From Methanolinea sp. (lineage in GTDB: Archaea; Halobacteriota; Methanomicrobia; Methanomicrobiales; Methanospirillaceae), in contig JADFCY010000002.1 of NCBI GenBank assembly GCA_018263335.1, forward strand, positions 100,249 through 164,248: a stretch of DNA of 64,000 bases, given 5' to 3'. The position numbers and the translations under genes were made by a program. The stretch's first letter is position 1; the number at the start of each line of letters is the position of its first letter. Positions 52,613 to 62,772 of this stretch are shown one piece after another. The notes under the pieces are model-generated. The model searched no databases and was not told the DNA's origin. It saw only the letters and a list, made by a program, of their open reading frames with translations.

Positions 52613-54214
52613 TCAGATGAGGGTATCCGAGATCTTGGCAAATACCGCGGTGAATATCCCTGGCATCGACCTGATCTCGTCCATCATGTCCGGCGAGACC
52701 TCGCTGTCCACGTTCAGGACCATGATGGCCTCCTCGCCCGGCTTGATCCGCCCGACCTGCATGCCCGCGATATTCACGTTTCCCTTCCCGAGAATCGTAG
52801 ACGCCCTGCCGATGACGCCGGGCTTGTCGAGGTGGCGCGAGACGATGACGTATCCCTCGGGGATCATGTCCATCGTATACCCTCCGATGGCGACGATCCT
52901 CGAGCGTCCCTTGTAAAAGACCGTCCCGCTCATCGTCTCTTCCATGGTGTCGGTCTTTACCCTCATGGAAACGAGGCTCTTCCACCCGCCTGAATCAGGG
53001 GTCATCGTCTCTGAGACGCTGATCCCACGTTCCTTTGCGATGAACTCGGCGTTCACGATGTTGATGGGAACCTGGAGGATGGGGTCGAGGAGACCCTTGA
53101 GGGCCATGAGAGTGATGAACCGGGTGTTGTTCCCAAGGGTCGCAAGCTCCCCGCTGTAGGTCAGCTCGACCTTCTCCATCCTCCCTCCCACCATCTGGGT
53201 GAGGAACCTGCCCATCTTGTGGGCAAGGATGGCGAACGGCTCGATGACGTCTGCATGCTCTGCAGGGACGATCGGCGCATTCACAATATAGCGCGCGGAA
53301 CCTCCCTTCAGGACCGAGAGGCACTGCCGGGCGATGGAAACGGCCACGTTCTGCTGTGCTTCGACAGTGCTCGCACCCAGGTGCGGGGTTGTGATCACCT
53401 GGTCGAGGCCAAGGAGGGGCGAGTTGAGGGGAGGTTCCTCCTCAAAGACGTCGAGTGCGGCTCCTGCGACTTTTCCGGACAAAATCCCTTCGTAGAGGGC
53501 TTTCTCATCAATGATCCCCCCCCTGGCGCAGTTGATGATCCGGACCCCGTCTTTCATGGTGGCGATGGTCCGGGCGTTGATGATGTGCCTGGTCTCCTTG
53601 ATCAGGGGGGTGTGCACCGTGATGAAATCCGAGACCCTGAAGAGATCCTCGAGGGAGAGCGCTTCCACCCCCATCTGGGCGGCACGGTCCTTGCTGATGA
53701 ACGGGTCGTAGCCGACGATATGCATTCCCAGCGCCTGGGCGCGTTTTGCGACCTCCCTGCCGATCCTCCCGAGCCCGACGATCCCGAGGGTCTTCTCATT
53801 CAATTCAACCCCCATGAATCGGGAGCGCTTCCACTCCTTCTGCTTGAGCGAGGCGTTCGCCTGCGGGATACTGCGTGCGAGGGAGAGCATCATGGCCATG
53901 GTGTGCTCGGTGGCTGCAAGGGTATTTCCTTCCGGCGCATTTGCAACGATGATGCCTTTCCTGGTAGCAGCGTCCATATCGATATTGTCAACGCCCGCAC
54001 CGGCCCTCCCGATGAACCTGAGGTTCTTCCCTGCCTCGATAACCCGCGAGGTCACGTCGGTCCCGCTCCTCACCAGCAGGGCGTCATACTCGCCGATGAC
54101 AGAGACGAGCTCGTCCTCCTTGAGGCCTGTCTTTACATCGACGGTGCATTCCCGCCGCAGGATCTCCAGCCCTTCATCGGCCAGTGGATCGCTGACCAGC
54201 ACTCTGAACGTCAC
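52613..54214 (-). CDS. serA: D-3-phosphoglycerate dehydrogenase
   Basis: First step of serine synthesis. The protein of about 533 aa is full length for archaeal SerA: substrate domain (VLVSDPLADEGLE), NAD domain with GRAGAGVDNIDMDAA, GIVGLGRIGREVAKRA, NCARGGIIDEKAL and TPHLGASTVEAQ (catalytic His), an ASB domain, then a C-terminal ACT domain (VIGRASTILGKGNVNIAGMQVG) that usually binds serine. Three GTG starts are close together (54226, 54214, 54202). 54214 gives the usual N-terminal length, whereas the TATA-like CATATAAT at about 54227-54234 would favour a leaderless 54202. Confidence 0.94.
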   Translation of the reverse strand: MTFRVLVSDPLADEGLEILRRECTVDVKTGLKEDELVSVIGEYDALLVRSGTDVTSRVIEAGKNLRFIGRAGAGVDNIDMDAATRKGIIVANAPEGNTLAATEHTMAMMLSLARSIPQANASLKQKEWKRSRFMGVELNEKTLGIVGLGRIGREVAKRAQALGMHIVGYDPFISKDRAAQMGVEALSLEDLFRVSDFITVHTPLIKETRHIINARTIATMKDGVRIINCARGGIIDEKALYEGILSGKVAGAALDVFEEEPPLNSPLLGLDQVITTPHLGASTVEAQQNVAVSIARQCLSVLKGGSARYIVNAPIVPAEHADVIEPFAILAHKMGRFLTQMVGGRMEKVELTYSGELATLGNNTRFITLMALKGLLDPILQVPINIVNAEFIAKERGISVSETMTPDSGGWKSLVSMRVKTDTMEETMSGTVFYKGRSRIVAIGGYTMDMIPEGYVIVSRHLDKPGVIGRASTILGKGNVNIAGMQVGRIKPGEEAIMVLNVDSEVSPDMMDEIRSMPGIFTAVFAKISDTLI

Positions 54215-54362
54215 TTTAAAACCCACATTATATGTGCACCCCGAGTAATTGAGGGTTTTTGTCTGCCGGGATCTTCGCCTGCAGGCGCATTATGCCCTCC
54301 CGGCTGCCCGACGGATGAGAATGTATTAAACAGGGAGGGGTGCAGATCATAGTGGTGCGTGA

Positions 54363-56633
54363 ATGAAAGAGATGCCCGATATTCTCTGGCTTGAAGAGAT
54401 ACGGAAAGAGGATATTGCTGCTGTGGGGGGGAAGGGTGCATCCCTCGGGGAGATGTCTGCCATCGGCCTCCCTGTCCCGCGGGCCTTCGTGGTCACCAGC
54501 CATGCCTTCCGCCGGTTCCTGATCGAGAGCGGCATTGAAAAGACCCTCTTTGCGGGCCTCGCAAACCTCGACGTGGAAGATTCAGGGGAGCTCGAGAAGG
54601 CGGCGAACAGGGCGAAAGACCTGGTGATGAAAGCCCGCGTCCCTGCATCCCTGAAGCAGAAAGTGAAGGAGGCCTACCAGCAGATGGATGGCGGCCGGAT
54701 GGTAGTCGCCGTCCGGTCAAGTGCCACCGCGGAAGACCTGCCCGATGCAAGTTTTGCCGGCCAGCAGGAGACTTACCTGAACGTGAAGGGCGAGAAGAAC
54801 CTCCTTCTCGCGATGCAGAAGTGCTGGGCCTCGCTCTACGGGGCAAGGGCAATTTATTACCGGGCCAAGCAGGGCTTTGACCACCAGAGCGTAAACATCG
54901 CGGTAGTGGTCCAGCAGCTGGTGAACTCAGAGAAGGCAGGTGTGATGTTCACCTCCCACCCAGTGACGGGAGAGCCTTTGAGCATCATCGAGGGGTCCTG
55001 GGGGCTCGGTGAAGCGGTCGTCTCTGGCTCAGTCTCTCCTGACAAGTATGTATACGACCAGCGCAGCGAGAAGGTGATCGACCGGCTCATCGCCAACAAG
55101 CGGTACAAGATCATCTCTGACGGCGAGCACGGCACGAAAACTGTTGAAGTCCGGCGCGATCAGCAGGATGCGGCGCTCCTCTCGGATGACGAGGTGCGAA
55201 AGCTCGCCACATTCGGAAAGATCGCAGAGACCCATTACGGGGTCCCACAGGACGTGGAATGGGCAGTGGTGGGCAGCGAGATATACATCCTCCAGTCGCG
55301 CCCCATCACCACCATCAAGGCTGCAGCAACTGCTTCACCCGTCCACGAAGCAGGGTCCGGCAAGATCCTCCTCAAGGGCCAGGGAGCATCGCCGGGTATC
55401 GCAAGCGGCGAAGTGGTGATCATCAGGGATGTCAAGGACGCTGGCAGGGTCAAGGAGGGCGATATCCTTGTCACCCAGATGACCAACCCTGACATGGTTC
55501 CTGCAATGAGGAAGGTTGCCGCTATCATCACCGATGAGGGAGGGATGACCTGCCACGCTGCGATCGTCAGCAGGGAGCTCGGGACCCCTGCAATCGTCGG
55601 CACAAAGACTGCCACCCAGGTGCTCAAGACCGGGCAGACAGTCACGGTCGACGGCGAGAAAGGATTCATCTACGAAGGGCGTCTTGAAGTCCCCAGGGAG
55701 AAGGCCAAGGCTACGGTTGCGGCTGCCGCCCCACTGATCACCGCCACCAGCGTCAAGGTCAACGTCTCCATGCCCGAGGCTGCAGCCAGGGCTGCTGCCA
55801 CCGGCGCCGACGGAGTGGGGCTGCTCCGGATCGAGCACCTGATACTTGGCCTGAACAAGACCCCCGGGTGGTTCATTGCCAACAACAGGGAGGAGGAGTT
55901 TATCCAGGAGCTCTATAACGGGATCAAGACCGTTCTCGATGCGTTCTACGGAAAACCCGTCTGGGTAAGGACGCTCGATGCCCCCACCGACGAGTTCCGG
56001 AACATGGCCGGCGGCGAGAACGAGCCGGTCGAGCACAACCCGATGCTTGGCTGGAGGGGCATCAGGAGGGACCTCCAGTCCCCTGACCAGTTCCGCCTCC
56101 AGGTGGAGACATTCAAGCGGCTCTGGGAGCAGGGGTACGACACCCTTGGCATCATGTTCCCCATGGTCTCCCACCCGTCCGAATTCACGAGGGCCCGCGA
56201 GCTGATGCGGGGATGGGGAGTCGACGTCGAGGCTGCCACTCTCGGCGTGATGATCGAGATCCCGAGCAGCGCCATCCTGATCGAGGACTTCATCCGTGCC
56301 GGGATCAGGTTTGCATCCTTTGGTACAAACGACCTCGTCCAGTACACGCTCGCGATAGACCGGAATAACGAGCATGTCGCGGGGATGTACCAGCCGAAGC
56401 ACCCGGCGGTGCTCGCCCTGATCGATTCTGCCATCCGGTGCTGCAGGGAGCATGGAGTCGAGATATCCATCTGCGGCCAGGCCGGCTCCGAGCCCCCTAT
56501 GGTGAAGTGGCTCGTTGAACACGGTATCACGAGCGTCTCTGCAAATATCGATGCCATCGCCAAGATCCGCGAGACCGTGGCAAGGACCGAGCAGCAGATA
56601 CTCCTGGAGAGTGCGAGATCCCGGAATGCGTGA
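54363..56633 (+). CDS. ppsA: Phosphoenolpyruvate synthase
   Basis: Makes PEP from pyruvate and ATP, an entry to gluconeogenesis. 756 aa. The ATP-binding domain has GGKGASLGEM and VAVRSSATAEDLPDASFAGQ; the phosphohistidine domain has GGMTCHAAIVSRELGTPAIVG; the PEP-binding barrel has FGTNDLVQYTLAIDRNN and the catalytic Cys near SICGQAGSEP. Start ATG 54363; MPDILWLEE four codons on is an alternative. Its stop is overlapped by mfnA in the eight bases ATGCGTGA, opening a six-gene overlapping operon to 60975. Confidence 0.96.
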   Translation: MKEMPDILWLEEIRKEDIAAVGGKGASLGEMSAIGLPVPRAFVVTSHAFRRFLIESGIEKTLFAGLANLDVEDSGELEKAANRAKDLVMKARVPASLKQKVKEAYQQMDGGRMVVAVRSSATAEDLPDASFAGQQETYLNVKGEKNLLLAMQKCWASLYGARAIYYRAKQGFDHQSVNIAVVVQQLVNSEKAGVMFTSHPVTGEPLSIIEGSWGLGEAVVSGSVSPDKYVYDQRSEKVIDRLIANKRYKIISDGEHGTKTVEVRRDQQDAALLSDDEVRKLATFGKIAETHYGVPQDVEWAVVGSEIYILQSRPITTIKAAATASPVHEAGSGKILLKGQGASPGIASGEVVIIRDVKDAGRVKEGDILVTQMTNPDMVPAMRKVAAIITDEGGMTCHAAIVSRELGTPAIVGTKTATQVLKTGQTVTVDGEKGFIYEGRLEVPREKAKATVAAAAPLITATSVKVNVSMPEAAARAAATGADGVGLLRIEHLILGLNKTPGWFIANNREEEFIQELYNGIKTVLDAFYGKPVWVRTLDAPTDEFRNMAGGENEPVEHNPMLGWRGIRRDLQSPDQFRLQVETFKRLWEQGYDTLGIMFPMVSHPSEFTRARELMRGWGVDVEAATLGVMIEIPSSAILIEDFIRAGIRFASFGTNDLVQYTLAIDRNNEHVAGMYQPKHPAVLALIDSAIRCCREHGVEISICGQAGSEPPMVKWLVEHGITSVSANIDAIAKIRETVARTEQQILLESARSRNA

Positions 56634-57723
56634 GTGCGGGCTCTCAGAGGAATCACTCTTTTCCTTCCTCCTCTCGAAGAGGCAGGAGGACGTCGACCAT
56701 GCCCATATCATGAGCTCGATGTGCACGGTCCCCCACCCGGTCGCGGTGAGGGCGCACCTCGAGTTCATGGAGACGAACCTTGGGGACCCGGGCCTCTTCC
56801 CCGGAACGGCGTCGCTCGAGCGCCTCCTCGTGGAACGGCTGGGGACCCTCTACCACCTGCCCGGCGCCTGCGGGTACGCCACATCCGGGGGGACAGAGTC
56901 AAACATCCAGGCCCTCCGGATGGCAAGGCAGCTTGCCGGGAGAGAGAGACCGAACGTCGTCATCCCCGAGTCCGCGCACTTCTCCTTCCAGAAGGCCTGC
57001 GATATCCTCTGCCTCGAGATGCGGACCGTCCCTCTCTGCAGTGACCTCCGCATGGACCCTGTGGCAGCGGCAGAGATGATCGACCGCAACACCTGCTGCA
57101 TGGTGGGAATCGCCGGCACGACGGAGTACGGGATGGCGGATCCCATACGCGATCTCGCAAAGATTGCAGGTGACCTCGGGGTCTTCTTCCATGTCGACGC
57201 GGCGTTCGGGGGAATGGTCCTCCCCTTCCTTGACGGCGCGCCGGTCTTTGACTTCTCACTGCCAGGCGTCAGTAGCATTGCGGTAGACCCCCACAAGATG
57301 GGCATGAGTACCATCCCGGCGGGAGTCCTCCTCGTGCGCGACTCCGAGTCTCTCTGCTCGCTGTCAGTAGACACCCCGTACCTCACCGTGAAGCAGGAGT
57401 TCACGCTCTCCGGCACCCGCCCGGGGGCATCGGTGGTAGGGGCGCTTGCGGTGCTCGAATATCTTGGAGTGGAGGGGATGAGGGATATCGTTGCAGGCTG
57501 CATGAAGAATACCCGGAGGCTGATCGACGGCATGGAGACATACGGCATCCCGAGGGCCGCCACCCCTGACGTGAACGTGGCCACGTTTGCCCCTGCACGA
57601 ATCCCTCCCCCCTGGAAAGTCTCATGGACGAGAAAGGGGCACCTTCGCCTCGTGTGCATGCCGCACGTTCACGCCGGGGTTGTGGAATCATTCCTGAAGG
57701 ATATTGGTGAAGAGAATGCTTGA
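56626..57723 (+). CDS. mfnA: L-tyrosine/L-aspartate decarboxylase
   Basis: PLP enzyme of 365 aa. In methanogens MfnA decarboxylates tyrosine to tyramine for methanofuran and/or aspartate to beta-alanine for coenzyme A. Marks: [16 protein letters not shown] (PLP phosphate site), [14 protein letters not shown] (Asp to the PLP nitrogen) and [13 protein letters not shown] with the Schiff-base Lys. ATG 56626 overlaps the ppsA stop, and hpt overlaps its own stop in ATGCTTGA. Confidence 0.93.
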   Translation: MRECGLSEESLFSFLLSKRQEDVDHAHIMSSMCTVPHPVAVRAHLEFMETNLGDPGLFPGTASLERLLVERLGTLYHLPGACGYATSGGTESNIQALRMARQLAGRERPNVVIPESAHFSFQKACDILCLEMRTVPLCSDLRMDPVAAAEMIDRNTCCMVGIAGTTEYGMADPIRDLAKIAGDLGVFFHVDAAFGGMVLPFLDGAPVFDFSLPGVSSIAVDPHKMGMSTIPAGVLLVRDSESLCSLSVDTPYLTVKQEFTLSGTRPGASVVGALAVLEYLGVEGMRDIVAGCMKNTRRLIDGMETYGIPRAATPDVNVATFAPARIPPPWKVSWTRKGHLRLVCMPHVHAGVVESFLKDIGEENA

Positions 57724-58264
57724 ACGACTCGTTGCATCACTTGAGACCTGCCCCCTCGTGAAGCGGGGGGAGTATAACTACTTCATCCACCCAATCACCG
57801 ACGGCGTCCCCGAAGTGGATCCCCACCTCCTGCGCGAGGTCTGCATGGCGATGATCAAGGTACTGGACCTTGAAGGTGTGGACCGGATCCTTGCCGCAGA
57901 GGCGATGGGGATTCCAATCGGGGCAGTACTTGCCCTCGCGACCGACATCCCGATGAATATCGTCCGGAAGCGGGAGTACCAGATTCCCGGCGAGGTCGCC
58001 GTCCACCAGGCGACCGGATACTCGAAGGGACAACTCTTTCTGAACGGGGTAAAGCGCGGTGACCGGGTGGTGATCGTCGATGACGTGATCAGCACCGGCG
58101 GGACCACGAGGGCACTTCTCTGGGCCCTCGACAAGGCAGGCGCCGAGGTGCAGGACATCTGCTTCGTGATAAAGAGGGGGTCTCCCGATATCGGGAGGCC
58201 CTACAAGACCCTGGTGAGCGTCGAGGTGACAGACAGGGTGCGTGTCGTTGACCGGATATTCTGA
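57716..58264 (+). CDS. hpt: Hypoxanthine/adenine phosphoribosyltransferase
   Basis: Purine salvage, 182 aa. The PRPP-binding signature is [21 protein letters not shown] near residue 118. The upstream [27 protein letters not shown] is typical of the archaeal Hpt/Apt group. The base specificity (hypoxanthine and guanine or adenine) cannot be read from the sequence. ATG 57716 overlaps the mfnA stop. Confidence 0.9.
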   Translation: MLERLVASLETCPLVKRGEYNYFIHPITDGVPEVDPHLLREVCMAMIKVLDLEGVDRILAAEAMGIPIGAVLALATDIPMNIVRKREYQIPGEVAVHQATGYSKGQLFLNGVKRGDRVVIVDDVISTGGTTRALLWALDKAGAEVQDICFVIKRGSPDIGRPYKTLVSVEVTDRVRVVDRIF

Positions 58265-59189
58265 CCTTGAAAAACGACTCCGGGACCGCGGGGCAAAAAT
58301 CGTGGCCCTCCAGTTCCCGGCCGGGCTGAAGAGGAGAGCAGGAGAGATCGCACAGTTCCTGAAAGAGCAGGGTTTCGAGGTGATCGTGAGCGGCGATCCC
58401 TGTTACGGGGCCTGCGACCTTGCTGTCGAGGCACTCGACCATGCGGATGTCCTTGTCCATTTCGGGCATACCCCTCTTGAAAACCCCGACCCGCGGGTCA
58501 TCTTTGAGCCTTACAGGGTGGATTTCGACCCCGGAATCCTGAAAAATGCACTCCCCTGCCTGAAAGCCAGAAGGGTGGGTCTCGTCACCACCGCGCAGCA
58601 CCTCCACCTCCTTGATGCAATGAGAGCGGTGCTCGCGGCAACAGGTGTAGAGGCAGTGACCGCGAAGGGGACAAGGGGCTGCGCAGAGGGGCAGGTACTC
58701 GGGTGCTCATTCGGGGCGGCCCGGGTCCAAGGGGCAGAAGAGATCCTTTTCGTCGGGACCGGGGTCTTTCACCCCATTGGCGTGCAGCTGGCAACCGGCC
58801 TCCGCGTGGTGGCACTCGACCCCTTCACAGGCCAGGTGCAGGAGGTGAGTGCGGAAAAGTTCCTGCGCCGCCGGCATGCCCTGATCGAGAAGGCCAGGTC
58901 TGCCGAAATGATAGGGCTCCTCGTCAGCACGAAGACTGGCCAGGGAAGATACGAATTGGCGCGTGGAATGGCCGGGCGGTGCAAACGGGCGATACTCCTC
59001 CTCATGCGGGAGATATCTCCTGACGAACTTACCAACCTCGGGTTTTCCGCCTACGTGAACTTCGCGTGCCCGCGGCTTGCATACGATGACCAGATCAGGT
59101 TCCCGGCGCCGGTTCTCACGCCGCAGGAGTTCTCCATCCTCTTAGGAGACCGCCCATTTTCTGATTACCGGATCGACGAACTTCCATGA
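58242..59189 (+). CDS. dph2: Diphthamide synthase catalytic subunit Dph2
   Basis: Transfers a 3-amino-3-carboxypropyl group from SAM to a His of elongation factor 2. 315 aa with three cysteines of the unusual iron-sulfur centre, one in each domain: [23 protein letters not shown] and [11 protein letters not shown]. It overlaps hpt by 23 bases and its start is uncertain (GTG 58242 or TTG 58248); the next gene overlaps its stop by four bases. Confidence 0.93.
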   Translation: MSLTGYSDLEKRLRDRGAKIVALQFPAGLKRRAGEIAQFLKEQGFEVIVSGDPCYGACDLAVEALDHADVLVHFGHTPLENPDPRVIFEPYRVDFDPGILKNALPCLKARRVGLVTTAQHLHLLDAMRAVLAATGVEAVTAKGTRGCAEGQVLGCSFGAARVQGAEEILFVGTGVFHPIGVQLATGLRVVALDPFTGQVQEVSAEKFLRRRHALIEKARSAEMIGLLVSTKTGQGRYELARGMAGRCKRAILLLMREISPDELTNLGFSAYVNFACPRLAYDDQIRFPAPVLTPQEFSILLGDRPFSDYRIDELP

Positions 59190-59812
59190 CTGGCATGCGT
59201 CTGAAACGGCTCGAGATGCTTCTTTCAAAGGTGAAAGGATTTCCTTTGCCTTCGGCGAAGCATGAGCAGTACCTTACTCCTCCTGACCTTGCCGCACGCC
59301 TCCTCTTCCATGCGCACATGCGCGGGGACATCGGGGGACGGCGTGTGTGCGACCTCGGGTGCGGGACCGGCATCCTTGCCATCGGGGCGGCGCTCCTTGG
59401 TGCCACGGAGGTGGTGGGAGTGGAACTCGACTCCCGTGCACTCCAGATCGCCTTCGAAAACGGAAAAGAACTCGGCGTCTTTCCACGTTTCATCCAGGCA
59501 CGCCTCCCGCACCCTGACCTCATTTCGCTCGTAGGCCCGTGCGACACCGTGGTCATGAACCCTCCATTCGGCGCCCAGGACCCCCACGCTGACCGCCCGT
59601 TTATCGACGCGTCCCTCTCCATTGCCCCTGTGATATACGGGATATTCAATGCGGGGAGCAGGGACTTTGTGAAGGCCTATGCGGGGGAGACCGCGGAGGT
59701 CGAGGAGGTGGTGGAGGGCACTCTCTTGATGAGGAGGACGTTTTCCTTCCATGCAAAGGACCTCCGGGAGACGCCCGTAGAGATCATCGTGTTGAGGAGG
59801 CGCATGGTCTGA
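59186..59812 (+). CDS. SAM-dependent methyltransferase, archaeal METTL5-like
   Basis: 208 aa. EQYLTPPDLAARLLFHAH, CDLGCGTGILAIGAALLGA (SAM site), GVELDSRALQIA and the NPPF catalytic motif (MNPPFGAQDPHADRPF) mark an N6-adenine methyltransferase close to eukaryotic METTL5, which methylates small-subunit rRNA. The substrate here is inferred. It overlaps dph2 by ATGA. Both neighbours act on translation. Confidence 0.88.
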   Translation: MTGMRLKRLEMLLSKVKGFPLPSAKHEQYLTPPDLAARLLFHAHMRGDIGGRRVCDLGCGTGILAIGAALLGATEVVGVELDSRALQIAFENGKELGVFPRFIQARLPHPDLISLVGPCDTVVMNPPFGAQDPHADRPFIDASLSIAPVIYGIFNAGSRDFVKAYAGETAEVEEVVEGTLLMRRTFSFHAKDLRETPVEIIVLRRRMV

Positions 59813-60975
59813 AAATTTTCTCCGGCCCGATATACAGGCTCTTCCTGGCACACATGGTCACCGACCTCTACATGCCGGTGATCGCGGCCATCCTCCCGCT
59901 GCTCATCTCCACGAGAGGGTATTCCTACCTCCTGGCAGGCCTCCTGGTCACCTCTTACAACCTCACGTCCTCGGTGTCCCAGCCGATCTTCGGGTGGCTC
60001 TCGGACAAAAAAGGCTGGCAGGTCCACATCTCAGTCTCGGTCCTGATCTCCGCAGTCTTCATTGGGCTGATGGGCGTGGTGGAGCCATACCCACTGCTGC
60101 TTGCCTGTGCGGCGCTTGCGGCGCTTGGCCACGCCTGCTTCCATCCCCATGCCCTCACCATGGTAAGCCGCCTTGCGACCAGCCTGAACAGGGGAAAGGT
60201 CACCGCGCTCTTTGTGGTCGGGGGAAATGTCGGCTATGCACTTGGTCCTATCCTTGCGGGGGCGATCATCGTCACGTTCGGCCTTCCGGGCCTGCCCCTC
60301 CTCGTCATCCCTGCACTGGTGATGGCATTCGTGCTGCGAAAATCCACCCTCTATCCAGCAGGGCGCCACGCGCCCTCACGTATCTCTCCTGCGGGGCCGG
60401 TAACGTTCTCCTCCTTTGCTCCTGTCCTCACCCTCTTCTCGGCATCTACGCTCCGTGCATGGGCGGTGTTCGCCGCGATCGCGTTCCTCCCGCCCTTTCT
60501 CGTGCTGCGTGGCCTTGATATCTTCACTGCAAACCTCGTCGTCACCCTGATGCTCCTTGCCGGCGTTGCCGGGCAGGTGTCCGGCGGGATACTCTCAGAT
60601 ATCTATGGGAAGAAGGAATTTGTCATCCTGGGCCTCGTCTTCTCCATCCCCGCATTTGGAGCCTTCCTCGCAACCGAAGGCCTCCTCTCTCTCGCCGCGC
60701 TGCTTGTCTTTGGATTCGCACTCTGGTCGAGTTTTGCGCTCACCGTCGCCATGGCGCATGAGCTCATGCCGGACCATGTCGGCCTGACCTCGGGGCTGAT
60801 GCTCGGGGTCGCAGTGGGGGCAGGAGGGCTCGGCGTTGCTGCAACCGGCCTGATCGCAGACCGTCTATCCCTTGATGCATCCCTCTCCACCATCCCTCTG
60901 CTGGTAATCGGGTCCCTTCTCCTGATGCTGCTCGTGCGGTATCCCTGGAAGTCGCTCTCCTGCCAGGATGCGTAA
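59809..60975 (+). CDS. MFS transporter, fosmidomycin-resistance-like; probable CTG start
   Basis: About 388 aa with 12 hydrophobic segments, resembling the Fsr/MFS group that exports small molecules. The first ATG in frame (59854) would remove the start of helix 1 and the His of the conserved AHxxxDLY pattern (LFLAHMVTDLY). A CTG at 59809 restores it, has GAGGAGG at 59794-59800 with 8-base spacing, and overlaps the upstream stop as CTGA, exactly as the other genes of this operon overlap. Other blocks are GWLSDKKGW and GGILSDIYGKK. Substrate unknown. Confidence 0.8.
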   Translation: MKIFSGPIYRLFLAHMVTDLYMPVIAAILPLLISTRGYSYLLAGLLVTSYNLTSSVSQPIFGWLSDKKGWQVHISVSVLISAVFIGLMGVVEPYPLLLACAALAALGHACFHPHALTMVSRLATSLNRGKVTALFVVGGNVGYALGPILAGAIIVTFGLPGLPLLVIPALVMAFVLRKSTLYPAGRHAPSRISPAGPVTFSSFAPVLTLFSASTLRAWAVFAAIAFLPPFLVLRGLDIFTANLVVTLMLLAGVAGQVSGGILSDIYGKKEFVILGLVFSIPAFGAFLATEGLLSLAALLVFGFALWSSFALTVAMAHELMPDHVGLTSGLMLGVAVGAGGLGVAATGLIADRLSLDASLSTIPLLVIGSLLLMLLVRYPWKSLSCQDA

Positions 60976-60998
60976 ACGAGGGATTCCCCGGGTTCTTA

Positions 60999-61679
60999 TC
61001 ATTTGAAGAATGACTGGGCAACCGCTTGCCTGATATGCCGTTCGGTGAGCACCCAAAGGGCAGGCACGAGTATAAGCACGACAAGAGCAAAACCGACCGC
61101 CGAGAGGAGGAGGAAGTTGAAGGTGGCATGTGCGACTATGGCAAGCACGAGCCCTTTCCGGACCAGCGCACTTCCCTCCTGTTCGGGCATGAATCTGGCC
61201 ATGCCAAGCGCAGATCCCCACATAACCGAGAAGAGGACATGGCCGGGAACTGAAATGAGCCCCCGGAAGAGTCCTGTCTGGAGCGCGAACAGGAGGGACT
61301 CGTCGAGCGCAGAGAAGACATAGACGATATTTTCAATACTCGCAAACCCGAGGCCTGCCGCGGCGGCATAGATAATCCCGTCTACCGGTTCGTCAAACAC
61401 CCGGCTCCGATAGACAGTCTTTTTGACAACGAGGTATTTTGCAACCTCCTCGCAGACGGGGGCGACCAGGACCGCTGCAAGTATCCCGCCTGCAGCTCCC
61501 CCGAGAAGGCCTTCCAGGACAGCAACGGGAACGGTAACTGTGGCACCGAGGAGAAATATCCCTAATACCCATACCACCGGTTCGGGGTCGTATCGATCTT
61601 TTGAGTAAAAGTAATAGAGCCAGAGCAGACCGGGCGCCGTTGCCAGCATGAGGAGAAGCCACTGTTCCATTCCGGTCAT
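60999..61679 (-). CDS. PrsW-family intramembrane metalloprotease
   Basis: 226 aa, about seven membrane helices. The family motifs are present in order: VAPVCEEVAKYLVVKK (EE motif), VDGIIYAAAAGLGFASIEN, PGHVLFSVMWGSALG and IVAHATFNFLLL (His near the end). These residues bind the catalytic zinc. The target is unknown. It is convergent with the MFS gene, 23 bases apart. Confidence 0.92.
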   Translation of the reverse strand: MTGMEQWLLLMLATAPGLLWLYYFYSKDRYDPEPVVWVLGIFLLGATVTVPVAVLEGLLGGAAGGILAAVLVAPVCEEVAKYLVVKKTVYRSRVFDEPVDGIIYAAAAGLGFASIENIVYVFSALDESLLFALQTGLFRGLISVPGHVLFSVMWGSALGMARFMPEQEGSALVRKGLVLAIVAHATFNFLLLSAVGFALVVLILVPALWVLTERHIRQAVAQSFFK

Positions 61680-61710
61680 CCTGGAAGGGGGTCAATTGCC
61701 ATGAATCGCA

Positions 61711-62772
61711 TCAGACCCAGTGCTTCTTCCTGAAAAAGAGGAGCATCGCCACCACCATGGCAATCATGATCCCCCAGACCATCACATACCCATACTCCCA
61801 GGCGAGCTCCGGCATGTATTGAAAGTTCATCCCATACACCCCCGCCACGAACGTGAGCGGGATGAAGATGGTGGCGATGAGAGTAAGCACCTTCATGATC
61901 TCGTTCATCCTGAACGAGAGGCTGGAGAGGTAGATGTCGATCATCCCCGAGACCATTTCCCTGATGGTCTCGAGGGTGTCGATGACCTGGATGACGTGAT
62001 CGTATACATCCCTGAGGTAGATGACGGTGGTCTCCCTGATAATGGACGATTCAGACCTCTCCATGCCGGTGATGACCTCCCGGAGCGGCCATACAGATTT
62101 ACGAAAGAGGATTATCTCCTTTTTAAGGCGATTTATCTTCTGGAGCAAGGCCGGCGCTGCGTTCTGCACGAGTTCCTCCTCGAGGTCTTCGGCCTCCTCC
62201 TCGAGGTGTTCCATCACAAGGAAATAATTGTCCACGATATCGTCTATCAGGGCATATGCCAGGTAGTCAGGTCCGAACCTTCGGATCCTCCCATCCTTCC
62301 TGATCCGCTCCCTCACCGGGTCAAAGACATCCCCCGCATCCTCCTGAAACGTGATGAGGTAATTTGACCCGATGATCATGCTGACATGCTCTCCCTTGAT
62401 CCTCTTATCCGGTCCTGCAATCTGCAGCATTTTCAGGTTCACGTAGAGGTAGCTTTCGAGGTCTTCCATCTTGGGGCGCTGGCCTGTGTTGAGGATATCC
62501 TCGAGTATGAGGGGGTGTACCTGGAAATGGGTTCCTATCTTCTCGATCACATCCGTGTTCCCGAGGCCGTCGATGTTGATCCAGGTGACCGTCTCCGTGT
62601 CACGGAACGGGTAGCAATCCTCGACGGTTGCAACCTGTCTCTCGGTTAAATGAGCTGAATCGTAGTCGATGACCGTGATCCTGACCGGTCCCTCGGTGTG
62701 CTTTCCATCTATTGCAAGCGTTCCGGGGGAGAGCCCGGGTTTCCTGATGGTTGCACGTCGGCGGCGGGGCAT
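61711..62772 (-). CDS. corA: Magnesium/cobalt transporter CorA
   Basis: About 353 aa. A long soluble helical domain (WINIDGLGNTDVIEKIGTHF, HPLILEDILNTGQRPKMED) is followed by two C-terminal membrane helices with the GMNF signature after the first (VYGMNFQYMPELAWEYGY). The start at 62772 (MPRRRRATIRK, with AGGAAA upstream) is preferred over an ATG 44 codons earlier, because the extension is not family-like. Confidence 0.94.
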   Translation of the reverse strand: MPRRRRATIRKPGLSPGTLAIDGKHTEGPVRITVIDYDSAHLTERQVATVEDCYPFRDTETVTWINIDGLGNTDVIEKIGTHFQVHPLILEDILNTGQRPKMEDLESYLYVNLKMLQIAGPDKRIKGEHVSMIIGSNYLITFQEDAGDVFDPVRERIRKDGRIRRFGPDYLAYALIDDIVDNYFLVMEHLEEEAEDLEEELVQNAAPALLQKINRLKKEIILFRKSVWPLREVITGMERSESSIIRETTVIYLRDVYDHVIQVIDTLETIREMVSGMIDIYLSSLSFRMNEIMKVLTLIATIFIPLTFVAGVYGMNFQYMPELAWEYGYVMVWGIMIAMVVAMLLFFRKKHWV

